Source: Leisingera thetidis
Lineage (GTDB): Bacteria; Pseudomonadota; Alphaproteobacteria; Rhodobacterales; Rhodobacteraceae
DNA: 64,000 nt
Reading direction: 5' to 3'
Assembly: GCF_025857195.1 (NCBI RefSeq)
Contig: NZ_CP109787.1
Span: 2,111,501 to 2,175,500, forward strand
Below the pieces are notes generated by a model. The model saw nothing but the letters and a program-made list of their open reading frames with translations. It made no database searches and was not told the origin of the DNA. Both the position numbers and the translations under genes were made by a program. Shown one piece after another: positions 10,237 through 18,487 of this stretch. Within the stretch, counting starts at the first letter, position 1; each line of letters starts with the position of its first letter.

Positions 10237-11529
10237 ATGCATGACATCCGCGCTATCCGCGAAAATCCTGCCGCTTTCGACGCCGCTGTGGCGCGGCGCG
10301 GGGACGCGGGCGTGTCATCCGAGATCCTGGCACTGGACGAGGCCCGCCGTGCCAAGATCCTGGCCGCGGAAACCGCCCAGGCCGAGCAGAACAAGGCGTC
10401 CAAGGAAGTCGGCGCCGCCAAGGCCCGCGGCGACGAGGCCGGGTTCAAGCGCCTGCGCGCGCTGGTGGCCGAGAAAAAGGCCGAAGTGGCCGCGATGAAC
10501 ACCGAGGCCAAGGACCTTGACCAGCAGTTGAATGACATGCTGTCCACCATCCCGAACCTGGCGTTCGAGGATGTTCCACTGGGCGCGGATGAGGACGACA
10601 ACGTCGAAATCCGCCGCTGGGGCGAGCCGAAACCCTTTGATTTCGAGCCCAAGGAGCATTTCGAAATCGAAGGCGTGAAGCCCGGCATGGATTTCGAGGT
10701 TGCGGCCAAGCTTTCGGGCAGCCGTTTCGTGGTGCTGTCCGGCGCCGTGGCCCGCATCCACCGCGCCCTGGCGCAGTTCATGATCAACACCCATGTCGAC
10801 GACAACGGCCTGACCGAAACCTGGACCCCGGTGCTGGTGCGCGAAGAGATGATGTACGGCACCGGCCAGCTGCCCAAGTTCGGCGAGGACAGCTACAAGA
10901 CCACCAACGGCTGGTGGCTGGTGCCGACGGCCGAGGTCACGCTGACCAACATCGTCAACGGCATGACCGTCGAGGAAGGCTACCTGCCGCGCCGCTATGT
11001 GGCGCACACCCAGTGCTTCCGCTCCGAGGCCGGTTCGGCCGGCAAGGACACCGCCGGCATGCTGCGCCAGCACCAGTTCGAGAAGGTGGAGATGGTCTCG
11101 GTCACCCACCCGGACACCAGCCTGGAAGAGCATGAGCGCATGACCCGCTGCGCCGAAAACATCCTGGAGCGTCTGGGCCTGCCCTACCGCACCATCGTGC
11201 TGTGCACCGGCGACATGGGCTTTGGCGCCCGCAAGACCCATGACATCGAGGTCTGGGTGCCGGGCCAGAACACCTACCGCGAGATTTCCTCGGTCTCGGT
11301 CTGCGGCGATTTCCAGGCCCGCCGGATGAATGCGCGCTTCAAGCCCGCGGACGGCGGCAAGCCGCAGTTCGTGCACACCCTGAACGGCTCCGGCCTGGCG
11401 GTGGGCCGCTGCCTGATCGCGGTGCTGGAAAACGGCCAGCAGGCGGACGGCTCGGTCAAGCTGCCGGAAGCGCTGGCGCCTTACCTGGGCGGCAAGCTGA
11501 CCCTGACCGCCGAGGGCAAGCTGGTCTGA
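10237..11529 (+). CDS. serS: Seryl-tRNA synthetase
   Basis: Class II aminoacyl-tRNA synthetase that charges tRNA-Ser. 430 residues. The N-terminal antiparallel coiled coil (about 1-110, starting [15 protein letters not shown]) is followed by the catalytic core with motif 2 ([20 protein letters not shown]) and motif 3 ([18 protein letters not shown]). The ATG at 10237 follows TAGGAGAG. Length is normal. A strong terminator follows. Confidence 0.98.
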   Translation: MHDIRAIRENPAAFDAAVARRGDAGVSSEILALDEARRAKILAAETAQAEQNKASKEVGAAKARGDEAGFKRLRALVAEKKAEVAAMNTEAKDLDQQLNDMLSTIPNLAFEDVPLGADEDDNVEIRRWGEPKPFDFEPKEHFEIEGVKPGMDFEVAAKLSGSRFVVLSGAVARIHRALAQFMINTHVDDNGLTETWTPVLVREEMMYGTGQLPKFGEDSYKTTNGWWLVPTAEVTLTNIVNGMTVEEGYLPRRYVAHTQCFRSEAGSAGKDTAGMLRQHQFEKVEMVSVTHPDTSLEEHERMTRCAENILERLGLPYRTIVLCTGDMGFGARKTHDIEVWVPGQNTYREISSVSVCGDFQARRMNARFKPADGGKPQFVHTLNGSGLAVGRCLIAVLENGQQADGSVKLPEALAPYLGGKLTLTAEGKLV

Positions 11530-11550
11530 AGCAACGGCTCAGAGAAACAG

Positions 11551-11584
11551 AAACTGACGCCCCACCGGCGTCAGTTTTATTTTA
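11551..11584 (+). terminator. Rho-independent terminator after serS
   Basis: AAACTGACGCC (11551-11561) and GGCGTCAGTTT (11567-11577) form an 11-bp stem with a five-base loop, followed by TATTTTAA. Its A-rich left side may also end the convergent gene at 11602-12159. Confidence 0.9.
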
Positions 11585-11601
11585 AAATAAAAGACTTACA
11601 G

Positions 11602-12159
11602 TCACTTCTTCGACTTGCTCTTTTTCTTTCCGGAAGCCTGGCCGTCCAAAATGGCCTTGGCTTTGGCCTTTTCCTTCTCGATGGCTTTCTTTGCCTTCGC
11701 CTTCATCTTTTTCGCTTTCTTCTTGGCCTTTACCCTGGCCACCGCGAACTCTTCAGCCAGCTGCGCTGCCATCCTCTTGGCCTTGCGCGCCTTGGCCTGG
11801 GCTTTTACGGCCTTGCCCTCAGCGGCCTGACGCGCAGCTTCGGCTTCGGCCAGTCTTGCGTTCATCTCGTCCTGCGAAGGCGGCGTGCTCTGCTCCGAAG
11901 CCTTTTCGGAGTGCCGGGTTTCCGGTGTCACGCGCCCGCCTCCAGCCGCCTGTGCCGCGGGTTTGGATTCAGCCATAGTTTCTGTCTCCGTTCTTGCAAC
12001 TTTCTTCAACACTGCTGCCCGGCTCGCTCCGATGTTCGGGATGCTGCACAATTCGGACTCATCCATGCCGGCCAGGTCTTCCACGGTGGCGACACCATGC
12101 GCCAGCAGATGCCTTGCCAATGCCGGCCCGACCCCGCGCATTTTCCGAATAGGCATCAT
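11602..12159 (-). CDS. Helix-hairpin-helix protein with histone-H1-like lysine/alanine-rich tail
   Basis: 185-residue protein in two parts. Residues 1-55 form a helix-hairpin-helix-type DNA-binding unit (MRGVGPALARHLLAHGV...ELCSIPNIGASRAAVLKKV). After an acidic, low-complexity linker, residues from about 110 are an alanine/lysine/glutamate-rich helix ending in a near-continuous lysine/alanine stretch (VKAKKKAKKMKAKAKK and GKKKSKSKK). No enzymatic motif is present. The pattern suggests a nucleoid-associated or nucleic-acid-binding protein. It is flanked by serS (convergent) and a desaturase gene. I recognise the fold type but no named family. Confidence 0.65.
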   Translation of the reverse strand: MMPIRKMRGVGPALARHLLAHGVATVEDLAGMDESELCSIPNIGASRAAVLKKVARTETETMAESKPAAQAAGGGRVTPETRHSEKASEQSTPPSQDEMNARLAEAEAARQAAEGKAVKAQAKARKAKRMAAQLAEEFAVARVKAKKKAKKMKAKAKKAIEKEKAKAKAILDGQASGKKKSKSKK

Positions 12160-12226
12160 GGCCGGTTCTTTCTTCCTCGCAAATGCCCGCTAACCGGCAT
12201 CCCGGCCAAGATTTGCACAGTTGTTT

Positions 12227-13180
12227 TCAGCCGGGAAAGGGGACAAGGCATTTTTTCTCCTCGTCCCATAGCTTCAGTGCCAGCGCCCGGACCGCTTCCG
12301 GGAATCTGATCCGGCGCAGCCCCATTTCCGGCGGCAGGCTGTAGTGGCACTGGCGCAAGTGGTACGAGGGGATCCGGGCATTGTAGTGGTGGATGTCATG
12401 CAGGGTGATATTGGCCACCGCCATGTCGAAAAACCAGCCGAAATCCAGGCAGGACGAGCCCTGCAGCGCTGCCACCTGCGGGTTCAGATCCGGGCGGCGG
12501 TCCCAGTAGGTGTCTTCGAAATTGTGCTGCAGGTAGACCAGGAACACCCCGATCATGCCGCCAAGAAAGGAAAACGCCAGCCACACCCAGATGCCGGTCA
12601 TCCCCGCTGCCCGGTAGAGCAGCGCCAGCATCGCCACGATCACCATGTTGTGCAGGATCACACCCAAGACGCCGAACCGGACCGTGTTCTTCGGCCAGCG
12701 GTAGCGGATGAAATAAGTGAACGCCGCCCCCAGGGGCACCAGCACAAACGGGTTGCGGTACAGCCGGTAGCCCAGCCGCTCCCAGAACCCTGCCCCGCGC
12801 CACTCCCGCAGGGTCATGGTGTGGATCTCGCCGGTCTCCCGGTGCTCCAGATTGCCGATGTTGGAATGGTGCAGGTTGTGGTTCTGCTTCATCACCTCGA
12901 ACGGGGCAAAGGTGAAGGGCGACAGCGCATGGCCGGCAAGCTCGTTCTGCAGCCGGGTTTCGAACAGCGAATGATGCCCGGTGTCATGCTGCAGCACATA
13001 AAGCCGCACTGCGGCAAAGGCAAAAACGACACCTGCGGGCAGCATCACATACCAGCGGTCCACACCGGCAATGGCAAGGCTGAGCGCTGCGAAATAGACC
13101 GCAAACGTCCCGAAATAGCTGAGCGCCGCCAGCCGGTTGTCCTTTTCCGTGAACTTGCGCGTATGTGCCCTCAGATCCAT
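12227..13180 (-). CDS. Fatty acid desaturase family protein
   Basis: Membrane di-iron oxygenase that introduces a double bond or hydroxyl into a lipid acyl chain. The three histidine boxes are visible: HDTGHH (about residue 65-70), NHNLHHS (about 100-106) and DIHHYN near the C-terminus, with paired hydrophobic helices between them. I start at the ATG at 13180 (MDLRAHTRKF). An ATG at 13192 and a TTG at 13249 are also in frame, but the codons before 13192 lack the strong G/C third-position bias of the gene. Substrate is not determined by the sequence. Confidence 0.8.
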   Translation of the reverse strand: MDLRAHTRKFTEKDNRLAALSYFGTFAVYFAALSLAIAGVDRWYVMLPAGVVFAFAAVRLYVLQHDTGHHSLFETRLQNELAGHALSPFTFAPFEVMKQNHNLHHSNIGNLEHRETGEIHTMTLREWRGAGFWERLGYRLYRNPFVLVPLGAAFTYFIRYRWPKNTVRFGVLGVILHNMVIVAMLALLYRAAGMTGIWVWLAFSFLGGMIGVFLVYLQHNFEDTYWDRRPDLNPQVAALQGSSCLDFGWFFDMAVANITLHDIHHYNARIPSYHLRQCHYSLPPEMGLRRIRFPEAVRALALKLWDEEKKCLVPFPG

Positions 13181-13488
13181 GAAACCGTCCATAAAATCAG
13201 TGTGTGACAGCTGCGCAAAAGGCGCAGCCCATCCAAGGTAAAGGTCCAAATAATCCCGCCAGGCCCAAAGGCAAGGCTACCGCAAAACGAATGATGCAAC
13301 CATAGGGTTGGACGGCCGCCGCTGCAATGGCAGCGCGGCCTGCCATGCGGGCGCCGGACAGGCCATCGGCCGCCAGGACCCGCGAAACGCCAAAGCGCCG
13401 CCCGTCAGGGCGGCGCCGGGCCCAACGGGGCCGATGCAGTCTTCAGACTGTGCCGGGCCGGGCGGGAGCGCGCCGCCCGCGGCCAGGA
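13181..13488. other. Intergenic region between der and the desaturase gene
   Basis: 308 very GC-rich bases with several short inverted repeats, including the probable der terminator at 13395-13416 and a CGCTGC/GCAGCG repeat near 13320-13335. No credible ORF or RNA gene was seen. It should contain the desaturase promoter. Confidence 0.45.
13386..13416 (-). terminator. Terminator downstream of der
   Basis: GCGCCGCCC (13395-13403) and GGGCGGCGC (13408-13416) form a 9-bp stem with a GTCA loop. On the minus strand it is followed by TTTGGCGTTT. Confidence 0.6.
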
Positions 13489-14952
13489 TCAGCTGCCGCG
13501 TTTGTTCAGATGCTTGGCCAGGGCGCCGGCATTCTTCGCCCGCTTGCCCTTATAGGGGTTCTTGTCGCCCTGCCCGCGCATGTACAGGCGGATCGGGGTG
13601 CCGGGCATGTCGAAATCCTCGCGCAGGCCGTTGACCAGATAGCGGGTGTAACTCTCCGGCAGCTTGTCCGGATGCGAGCACATCACCACGAACCCCGGCG
13701 GCCGGCTCTTGGCCTGGGTCATGTAGCGCAGCTTGATCCGCTTGCCCTGCGGCGCTGGCGGCGGGTGCTGTTCCAGCATGCCGACCAGCCAGCGGTTCAG
13801 CGCCGCGGTCGGCACCCGGCGGTTCCAGGTGGCATAGGCGCGCATGATCGCGTCGTGCAGCCGGTCCAGCCCTTTGCCGGTCTTGGCAGACACGGTCACC
13901 AGCGGTGCGCCGCGCAGCTGCGGCAGCAGGCGGCCAAAGGCCTCTTTCAGGTCGCGCAGCTTTTCCTGCTTGTGCTCTTCGGCGTCCCATTTGTTGACCG
14001 CCACCACAACCGCGCGCCCCTCGCGCTCGGCCAGGTCGGCAATCCGCAGGTCCTGCTGCTCGAACGGGATGCTCGCATCCAGCAGAACCACCACGACCTC
14101 GGCGAATTTCACCGCGCGCAGGCCGTCGGAAACCGAGAGCTTTTCCAGCTTCTCCTGCACCTTGGCCTTCTTGCGCATGCCGGCGGTGTCGAACACCCGC
14201 ATCGGCACGTCTTTCCAGTTGATCTTGAGCGAGATCGCATCGCGGGTAATCCCGGCTTCCGGGCCGGTCAGCAGCCGCTCCTCTCCCAGGATCTTGTTGA
14301 TCAGCGTCGACTTGCCCGCATTCGGGCGGCCCACGACGGCCACCTGCAGGGGCTTGGCATCGGTTGGAACAGGGATGACCTCTTCCTCGTTCTCGCCGAT
14401 CTCTTCATAGACCTCGACATCGGTGTCCGGCGAATGATCGACGGCCTCCGCCTCGAATTTCTCCGCCAGCGGCTGCAGAATGCCATAAAGGTCCGGCATC
14501 CCCTCGCCGTGCTCGCCGGACAGGCGCAGCGGCTCGCCCAGGCCCAGCCCGTAGGCTTCCAGCACCCCGGCTTCGGCTGCGTTGCCCTCAGCCTTGTTGG
14601 CGGCCAGGATCACATGCGCGGACTTGCGGCGCAGAATGTCGGCAAAGATCTCGTCCGTTGGCGTCACCCCGGTGCGCGCGTCGATCATGAACAGGCAGAT
14701 GTCGGCCATGTCCACCGCCCGCTCGGTCAGCCGCCGCATCCGGCCCTCCAGCGAGTTGTCGGTGGCATCCTCCAGACCGGCGGTGTCGATCACCGTGAAC
14801 CGCAGGTCTCCCAGCCGCGCCTCGCCCTCGCGCAGATCGCGCGTGACGCCGGGCTGATCATCGACGAGCGCCAGCTTCTTGCCCACGAGGCGGTTGAAAA
14901 GGGTGGACTTGCCCACATTGGGGCGGCCCACGATGGCGAGGGTAAAGGACAT
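13489..14952 (-). CDS. der: Ribosome biogenesis GTPase Der (EngA)
   Basis: Essential double GTPase needed for maturation of the 50S ribosomal subunit. 487 residues with two tandem G domains: the first P-loop [14 protein letters not shown] (residues 8 on), the second [14 protein letters not shown] (about 208 on), with DTAGLED and DTAGMRKK as the G3 motifs, NKWD as G4, and a C-terminal KH-like domain ending in a lysine-rich tail. It lies downstream of bamB and a YfgM-like gene, the same order as yfgM-bamB-der in E. coli. Confidence 0.97.
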   Translation of the reverse strand: MSFTLAIVGRPNVGKSTLFNRLVGKKLALVDDQPGVTRDLREGEARLGDLRFTVIDTAGLEDATDNSLEGRMRRLTERAVDMADICLFMIDARTGVTPTDEIFADILRRKSAHVILAANKAEGNAAEAGVLEAYGLGLGEPLRLSGEHGEGMPDLYGILQPLAEKFEAEAVDHSPDTDVEVYEEIGENEEEVIPVPTDAKPLQVAVVGRPNAGKSTLINKILGEERLLTGPEAGITRDAISLKINWKDVPMRVFDTAGMRKKAKVQEKLEKLSVSDGLRAVKFAEVVVVLLDASIPFEQQDLRIADLAEREGRAVVVAVNKWDAEEHKQEKLRDLKEAFGRLLPQLRGAPLVTVSAKTGKGLDRLHDAIMRAYATWNRRVPTAALNRWLVGMLEQHPPPAPQGKRIKLRYMTQAKSRPPGFVVMCSHPDKLPESYTRYLVNGLREDFDMPGTPIRLYMRGQGDKNPYKGKRAKNAGALAKHLNKRGS

Positions 14953-15024
14953 CAGACCAGCTTTCTGCGATTCAGACGCGGCTCATAGCGCATCCGCGCG
15001 GCATCCGCCACCCGGAAACACCGT

Positions 15025-16347
15025 TCAGCGGTATGCCAGCAATTCACCTTTGGAGGAAACCACGTAAAGCGTGCGTCCTGCGACCACCGGCGCTGTTGTG
15101 GCGCCGCCCGGCACCTCGGCCGTGCGAGCGAGGCTGCCATCCTGCGGATTGAAGAAACGCAGCAGCCCGTCATTGGAGGCGACAATGATCTGCCCGCCGG
15201 CCAGCACCGGCCCGTAATGCACATGGATCCGGCCGCGCTTGCCCGGCTTGTCTTTCAGGAAACCAGGCAGGTCCACCGCCCAGATCACCTCGCCGCTGCC
15301 TGCATCCAGGCGCAGCAGCTGGTTGAGATCGCTGACCTGGAACAGGCTGCCGCCCGCGGGCCAGGCGGTGCCGGAGGCGCCTTCGCGCGCGGTCCACAGC
15401 CGGTCGCCGGTATCCAGATCGATCGCCACGGTGCGGCCCGAGTTGTTGCCGGCATACAGCCGCTTTCCGGACACCACCGGCGCGCCGGTCACGTCGCTGA
15501 TCCGCGACAGCGTCTGGCCGGTGCGTTTGCCGGAAACAGAGGCACTCCAGCGGCGCAGGCCGCCGCGGCGGAAGGTGGCGATCAGGTCGCCCGAGCCGAA
15601 GGCGAAAATGGCAAGGTCATTTGTGACCACGGGCGCCGGCGCGCCAAGAATATTCGACGCCGACGGCGAGGCCTCGATCTGCCAGGCGATGCGCCCGTCC
15701 TTGGCATTCACCGCCCAGCCGGTGTCGTCACCTGCCACCAGATACACCAGCCCGCCGCTGACGCGCGGCTGGCCGGAGCCGGTGGCCTCCAGCTCCTGGC
15801 GCCAGATCAGGCTGCCATCGGCGGCATTCAGCGCCGTCAGCACGCCAAAGCCGGAAGAGATGTAGACAACGCCATTGTCATAGGCCAATCCGCCGCCGGT
15901 CGCCTGGCCTTCATCATCCGCGGCCGGGATCAGCCCGCGTTGCCACAGGACCTGCCCCTGCGGCGATACCGCGGAAACCTGTGCGGCACTGTCCAGCGTG
16001 TAGATCCGCCCGCCGCCGGCAACCGGGGTCGCGGTGATGCGCTGGCGGCGCCCGTCGCCCTGCCCGATCGGGGCGGACCAGATGCGCTGCGGCGCCGGCG
16101 ACAGCGCCGGATGCGCGGTACGCCCGGCCTCGGCGCCATGCCCCTGGGCCCATTCGGCGTTGGCAACCTGCTGCGGCAGGGAAATGGCCCGCGATTGGTT
16201 CACCACCTCCACGGCAGCCTCCGGGCGGATATCCTCGCGCGCGCCGCGCAGGATGATCTCTTCCTCCGCACAGGCCGCCAGAATGGCCGCCGCCGCGGTT
16301 GTGCAAAGAAGAGCCCGTGCCCGGGAGAAAGTCTTGATTATTGTCAT
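15025..16347 (-). CDS. bamB: Outer membrane assembly lipoprotein BamB (PQQ-type beta-propeller)
   Basis: 440-residue lipoprotein. The N-terminal signal ends in the lipobox LAAC (ILAACAEEE), then follow repeated beta-propeller blades with the PQQ-enzyme-like pattern (for example VSAVSPQGQVLWQRG, LTALNAADGSLIWRQ, VAIDLDTGDRLWTA). BamB is the propeller scaffold of the BAM complex that inserts outer-membrane proteins. The position between der and the YfgM-like gene supports this over a PQQ dehydrogenase. The start is the ATG at 16347; an in-frame TTG at 16380 lacks a signal-peptide-like start. Confidence 0.85.
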   Translation of the reverse strand: MTIIKTFSRARALLCTTAAAAILAACAEEEIILRGAREDIRPEAAVEVVNQSRAISLPQQVANAEWAQGHGAEAGRTAHPALSPAPQRIWSAPIGQGDGRRQRITATPVAGGGRIYTLDSAAQVSAVSPQGQVLWQRGLIPAADDEGQATGGGLAYDNGVVYISSGFGVLTALNAADGSLIWRQELEATGSGQPRVSGGLVYLVAGDDTGWAVNAKDGRIAWQIEASPSASNILGAPAPVVTNDLAIFAFGSGDLIATFRRGGLRRWSASVSGKRTGQTLSRISDVTGAPVVSGKRLYAGNNSGRTVAIDLDTGDRLWTAREGASGTAWPAGGSLFQVSDLNQLLRLDAGSGEVIWAVDLPGFLKDKPGKRGRIHVHYGPVLAGGQIIVASNDGLLRFFNPQDGSLARTAEVPGGATTAPVVAGRTLYVVSSKGELLAYR

Positions 16348-16400
16348 TGCTCTGCCCTGTCTGCCGTTCCTGTACCGCAAGTTCCCCTCCGCGGAGCGCC

Positions 16401-17072
16401 TTACCCCTCTGGCGCAGCAGCATCCTCCAGGGAGCCGCCAAGCGCCACAATCACCTGAGTTGCGCGGTCTTTCAAGTCCGGGCTGACAGACGCATCCGCG
16501 GCGATGCCGCGAAGACGGCCGATAGCGGCCTCGCTGTTGCCTTCCTCGATGTCCAGCAGCGCCAGCTGTTCCGAGGCCAGCAGCGCCAGCGGCGCGCCGG
16601 GCTGGGCCAGCGCCTCGTACTGCAGGCGGCGGTCTGCCAGGCTCAGGGTCCCGGCCTGCAGGGTGAGCGCCTTGAAACTGGCGATATGGCGGTAGATCAG
16701 CGGCAGCTCGCCATTGATGGCCACGGCCTCCAGCTGCGCAACCGCTTCGCCGGTCTTGCCGGCCTCCGCCAGCGCACCGGCTTCCAGCATCTTCAGAATG
16801 GCCGCCCCGCCGGCACTGTCTGCCGAAACCGCGGCCAGCGCCGCAGCCTGATCCGCGCCGCCTTCGGTTTCCAGCGCCGCAGTGATCGCGTCGCCCAGGG
16901 CCTCGGCCGCGGCCCGGTCCTGCGCCTTGCTGTATTCGCGGAACGCCGCGCCGCCGACAATCAGCACCACCGCAGCACCGCCAACCCAGCCCCAGCGCTT
17001 GAGCATCAGGAAAAGCCGGTCACGGCGGACCTCTTCGGTCACCTCATCGATAAAGCTGTCGGTATCGCTCAT
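16401..17072 (-). CDS. YfgM-like tetratricopeptide repeat membrane protein
   Basis: 223-residue protein with a short cytoplasmic start (MSDTDSFIDEVTEEVRRDRL), one membrane helix (WGWVGGAAVVLIVGGAAF, about 28-45) and a large alanine-rich periplasmic helical domain of TPR type. This is the topology of YfgM, a SecYEG-associated partner of periplasmic chaperones that is encoded just upstream of bamB in E. coli. Here the bamB start lies 53 bases downstream of the stop, so an operon is likely. Sequence similarity is low-complexity; the call rests on topology and synteny. Confidence 0.75.
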   Translation of the reverse strand: MSDTDSFIDEVTEEVRRDRLFLMLKRWGWVGGAAVVLIVGGAAFREYSKAQDRAAAEALGDAITAALETEGGADQAAALAAVSADSAGGAAILKMLEAGALAEAGKTGEAVAQLEAVAINGELPLIYRHIASFKALTLQAGTLSLADRRLQYEALAQPGAPLALLASEQLALLDIEEGNSEAAIGRLRGIAADASVSPDLKDRATQVIVALGGSLEDAAAPEG

Positions 17073-17371
17073 GAAAAGCCCCTGATCTGCACGGTCCGGG
17101 CCTGCGCCCGCGCCGGTATTGAATGCGTTGCGCCCCTCTTACCCCGGCTCAAACGCCAAGCCAAGTGGCCCGTTTGCACCAGAAACACCGGCATTCAGGC
17201 CGGAAAACCGAGAAATGTGAACTAAACCACTTAGTTTAGAATGGACATATCCTATATCAGCCCTATCACATTACGCGCGACTCGCTTCTGCGATCAGGCC
17301 TTGCCGCCCTTGCCGCGCACCGGCAAGGCCCAGCGGCGCAGGCAGCAGACAGGAAACAGGAAAGGCCCGAC
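17073..17371. other. Divergent intergenic region, YfgM-like gene / RND operon
   Basis: 299 bases holding the divergent promoters. From 17210 to 17275 the base composition becomes AT-richer and contains the inverted repeat listed separately at 17222-17239. No ORF or RNA gene was seen. Confidence 0.45.
17222..17239. promoter_or_regulatory. Inverted repeat, possible repressor operator upstream of RND efflux genes
   Basis: CTAAAC (17222-17227) and GTTTAG (17234-17239) with a six-base CACTTA centre, lying 133 bases before the efflux adaptor start. A weak -10-like TATATC lies at 17253-17258. AT-rich dyads of this form are typical operators for TetR-type repressors of RND pumps, but no regulator gene is adjacent here. 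Function is inferred. Confidence 0.4.
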
Positions 17372-18487
17372 ATGCGTATCATTCCGATACTGACCGCAGC
17401 GGCTGTGACCGCCAGCCTCTTTATGGTGGTCATTCAGCGTGATGAACTGATGGCCTTTGCCCGGGGCGAGAAAGCCCCCGAAACCGCCCACGAGGGCACC
17501 GAGGCGCCGGCGGGCCCGGAGCCGGCACAGACGCCTGAGACGCGCGTCGGCGTGGTGGCGCTGCAGAGCAAGGCGCGCACCATCGGCAGCGCGGTGATCC
17601 TGCGCGGCCAGACACAGGCCATCCGCCAGGTCGAAGTGCGGGCGGAAACCACCTCCACCGTGATTTCCGAGCCGCTGCGCAAGGGCGCCCATGTCAAGAA
17701 GGGCGACCTGCTGTGCGAGCTCGACCCCGGCACCCGCCCGGCAATGCTGCTGCAGGCGCAGGCGCAGCTGAAAGAGGCCAAGATCAATCTCACCGCCGCT
17801 TCGAAACTGTCCGAGGGCGGCTACGCGTCCGAGACCCGGCTGGCATCTGCCGAAGCGGCGGAGCGTTCGGCCCTTGCAGCCGTGGCCTCCGCCGAGTGGG
17901 AAATCGGCAACCTGGCCATCACGGCGCCGTTTGACGGCCTCCTGGAAAGCGACACCGCCGAGCTCGGCAGCCTGCTGCAGCCCGGCAGCCTTTGCGCCAC
18001 CGTGATCCAGCTTGATACCATCAAGCTGGTTGGCTACGTGCCCGAGGCCGAGGTGAACAAGGTGACGCTGGGCGCCACCGCTGGCGCCGAGCTGGCCACC
18101 GGCAAGCAGGTGCAGGGCAAGGTGACCTTCCTCAGCCGCTCCGCCGACCCCAGCACCCGCACCTTCGAGGTGGAGATCACCGTGCCGAACCCGGATCTCA
18201 GCATCCGCGACGGCCAGACCGCCGACATCGCCATTTCCTCGGCCGGCTCGCTGGCCCACAAGCTGCCGCAATCGGCGCTGACCCTGAACAACGAGGGGCG
18301 GCTGGGCGTGCGCGCTGTCGGCGCTGACAGCACTGTGGTATTCTTCCCCGTGCAGCTTTTGCGGGATGAGGCCGACGGCGTCTGGCTCGGCGGCCTGCCC
18401 GAAACCGCGGATGTGATTGTCGTGGGACAGGACTTTGTAACCGAAGGCGTCGCCGTGGCGGCCACCTACCGGGAGAGTGAACAGTGA
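17372..18487 (+). CDS. RND efflux periplasmic adaptor subunit (HlyD/MFP family)
   Basis: 371-residue membrane-fusion protein linking an RND pump to an outer-membrane channel. It has an N-terminal signal/anchor (ILTAAAVTASLFMVVIQ), a lipoyl-like half (VEVRAETTSTVISEPLRKGAHVKKGDLLCELD, split around a helical hairpin rich in Ala/Glu), and beta-barrel and membrane-proximal domains. ATG at 17372 with GGAAAGG upstream. It overlaps the permease start by four bases (GTGA), so the two are co-translated. No TolC-type gene is nearby. Substrate unknown. Confidence 0.9.
   Translation: MRIIPILTAAAVTASLFMVVIQRDELMAFARGEKAPETAHEGTEAPAGPEPAQTPETRVGVVALQSKARTIGSAVILRGQTQAIRQVEVRAETTSTVISEPLRKGAHVKKGDLLCELDPGTRPAMLLQAQAQLKEAKINLTAASKLSEGGYASETRLASAEAAERSALAAVASAEWEIGNLAITAPFDGLLESDTAELGSLLQPGSLCATVIQLDTIKLVGYVPEAEVNKVTLGATAGAELATGKQVQGKVTFLSRSADPSTRTFEVEITVPNPDLSIRDGQTADIAISSAGSLAHKLPQSALTLNNEGRLGVRAVGADSTVVFFPVQLLRDEADGVWLGGLPETADVIVVGQDFVTEGVAVAATYRESEQ

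Noticed and set aside
15025..16347. PQQ-dependent dehydrogenase
   Set aside because: The propeller repeats are similar, but the lipobox, the size of 440 residues and the der/YfgM-like neighbours fit BamB.
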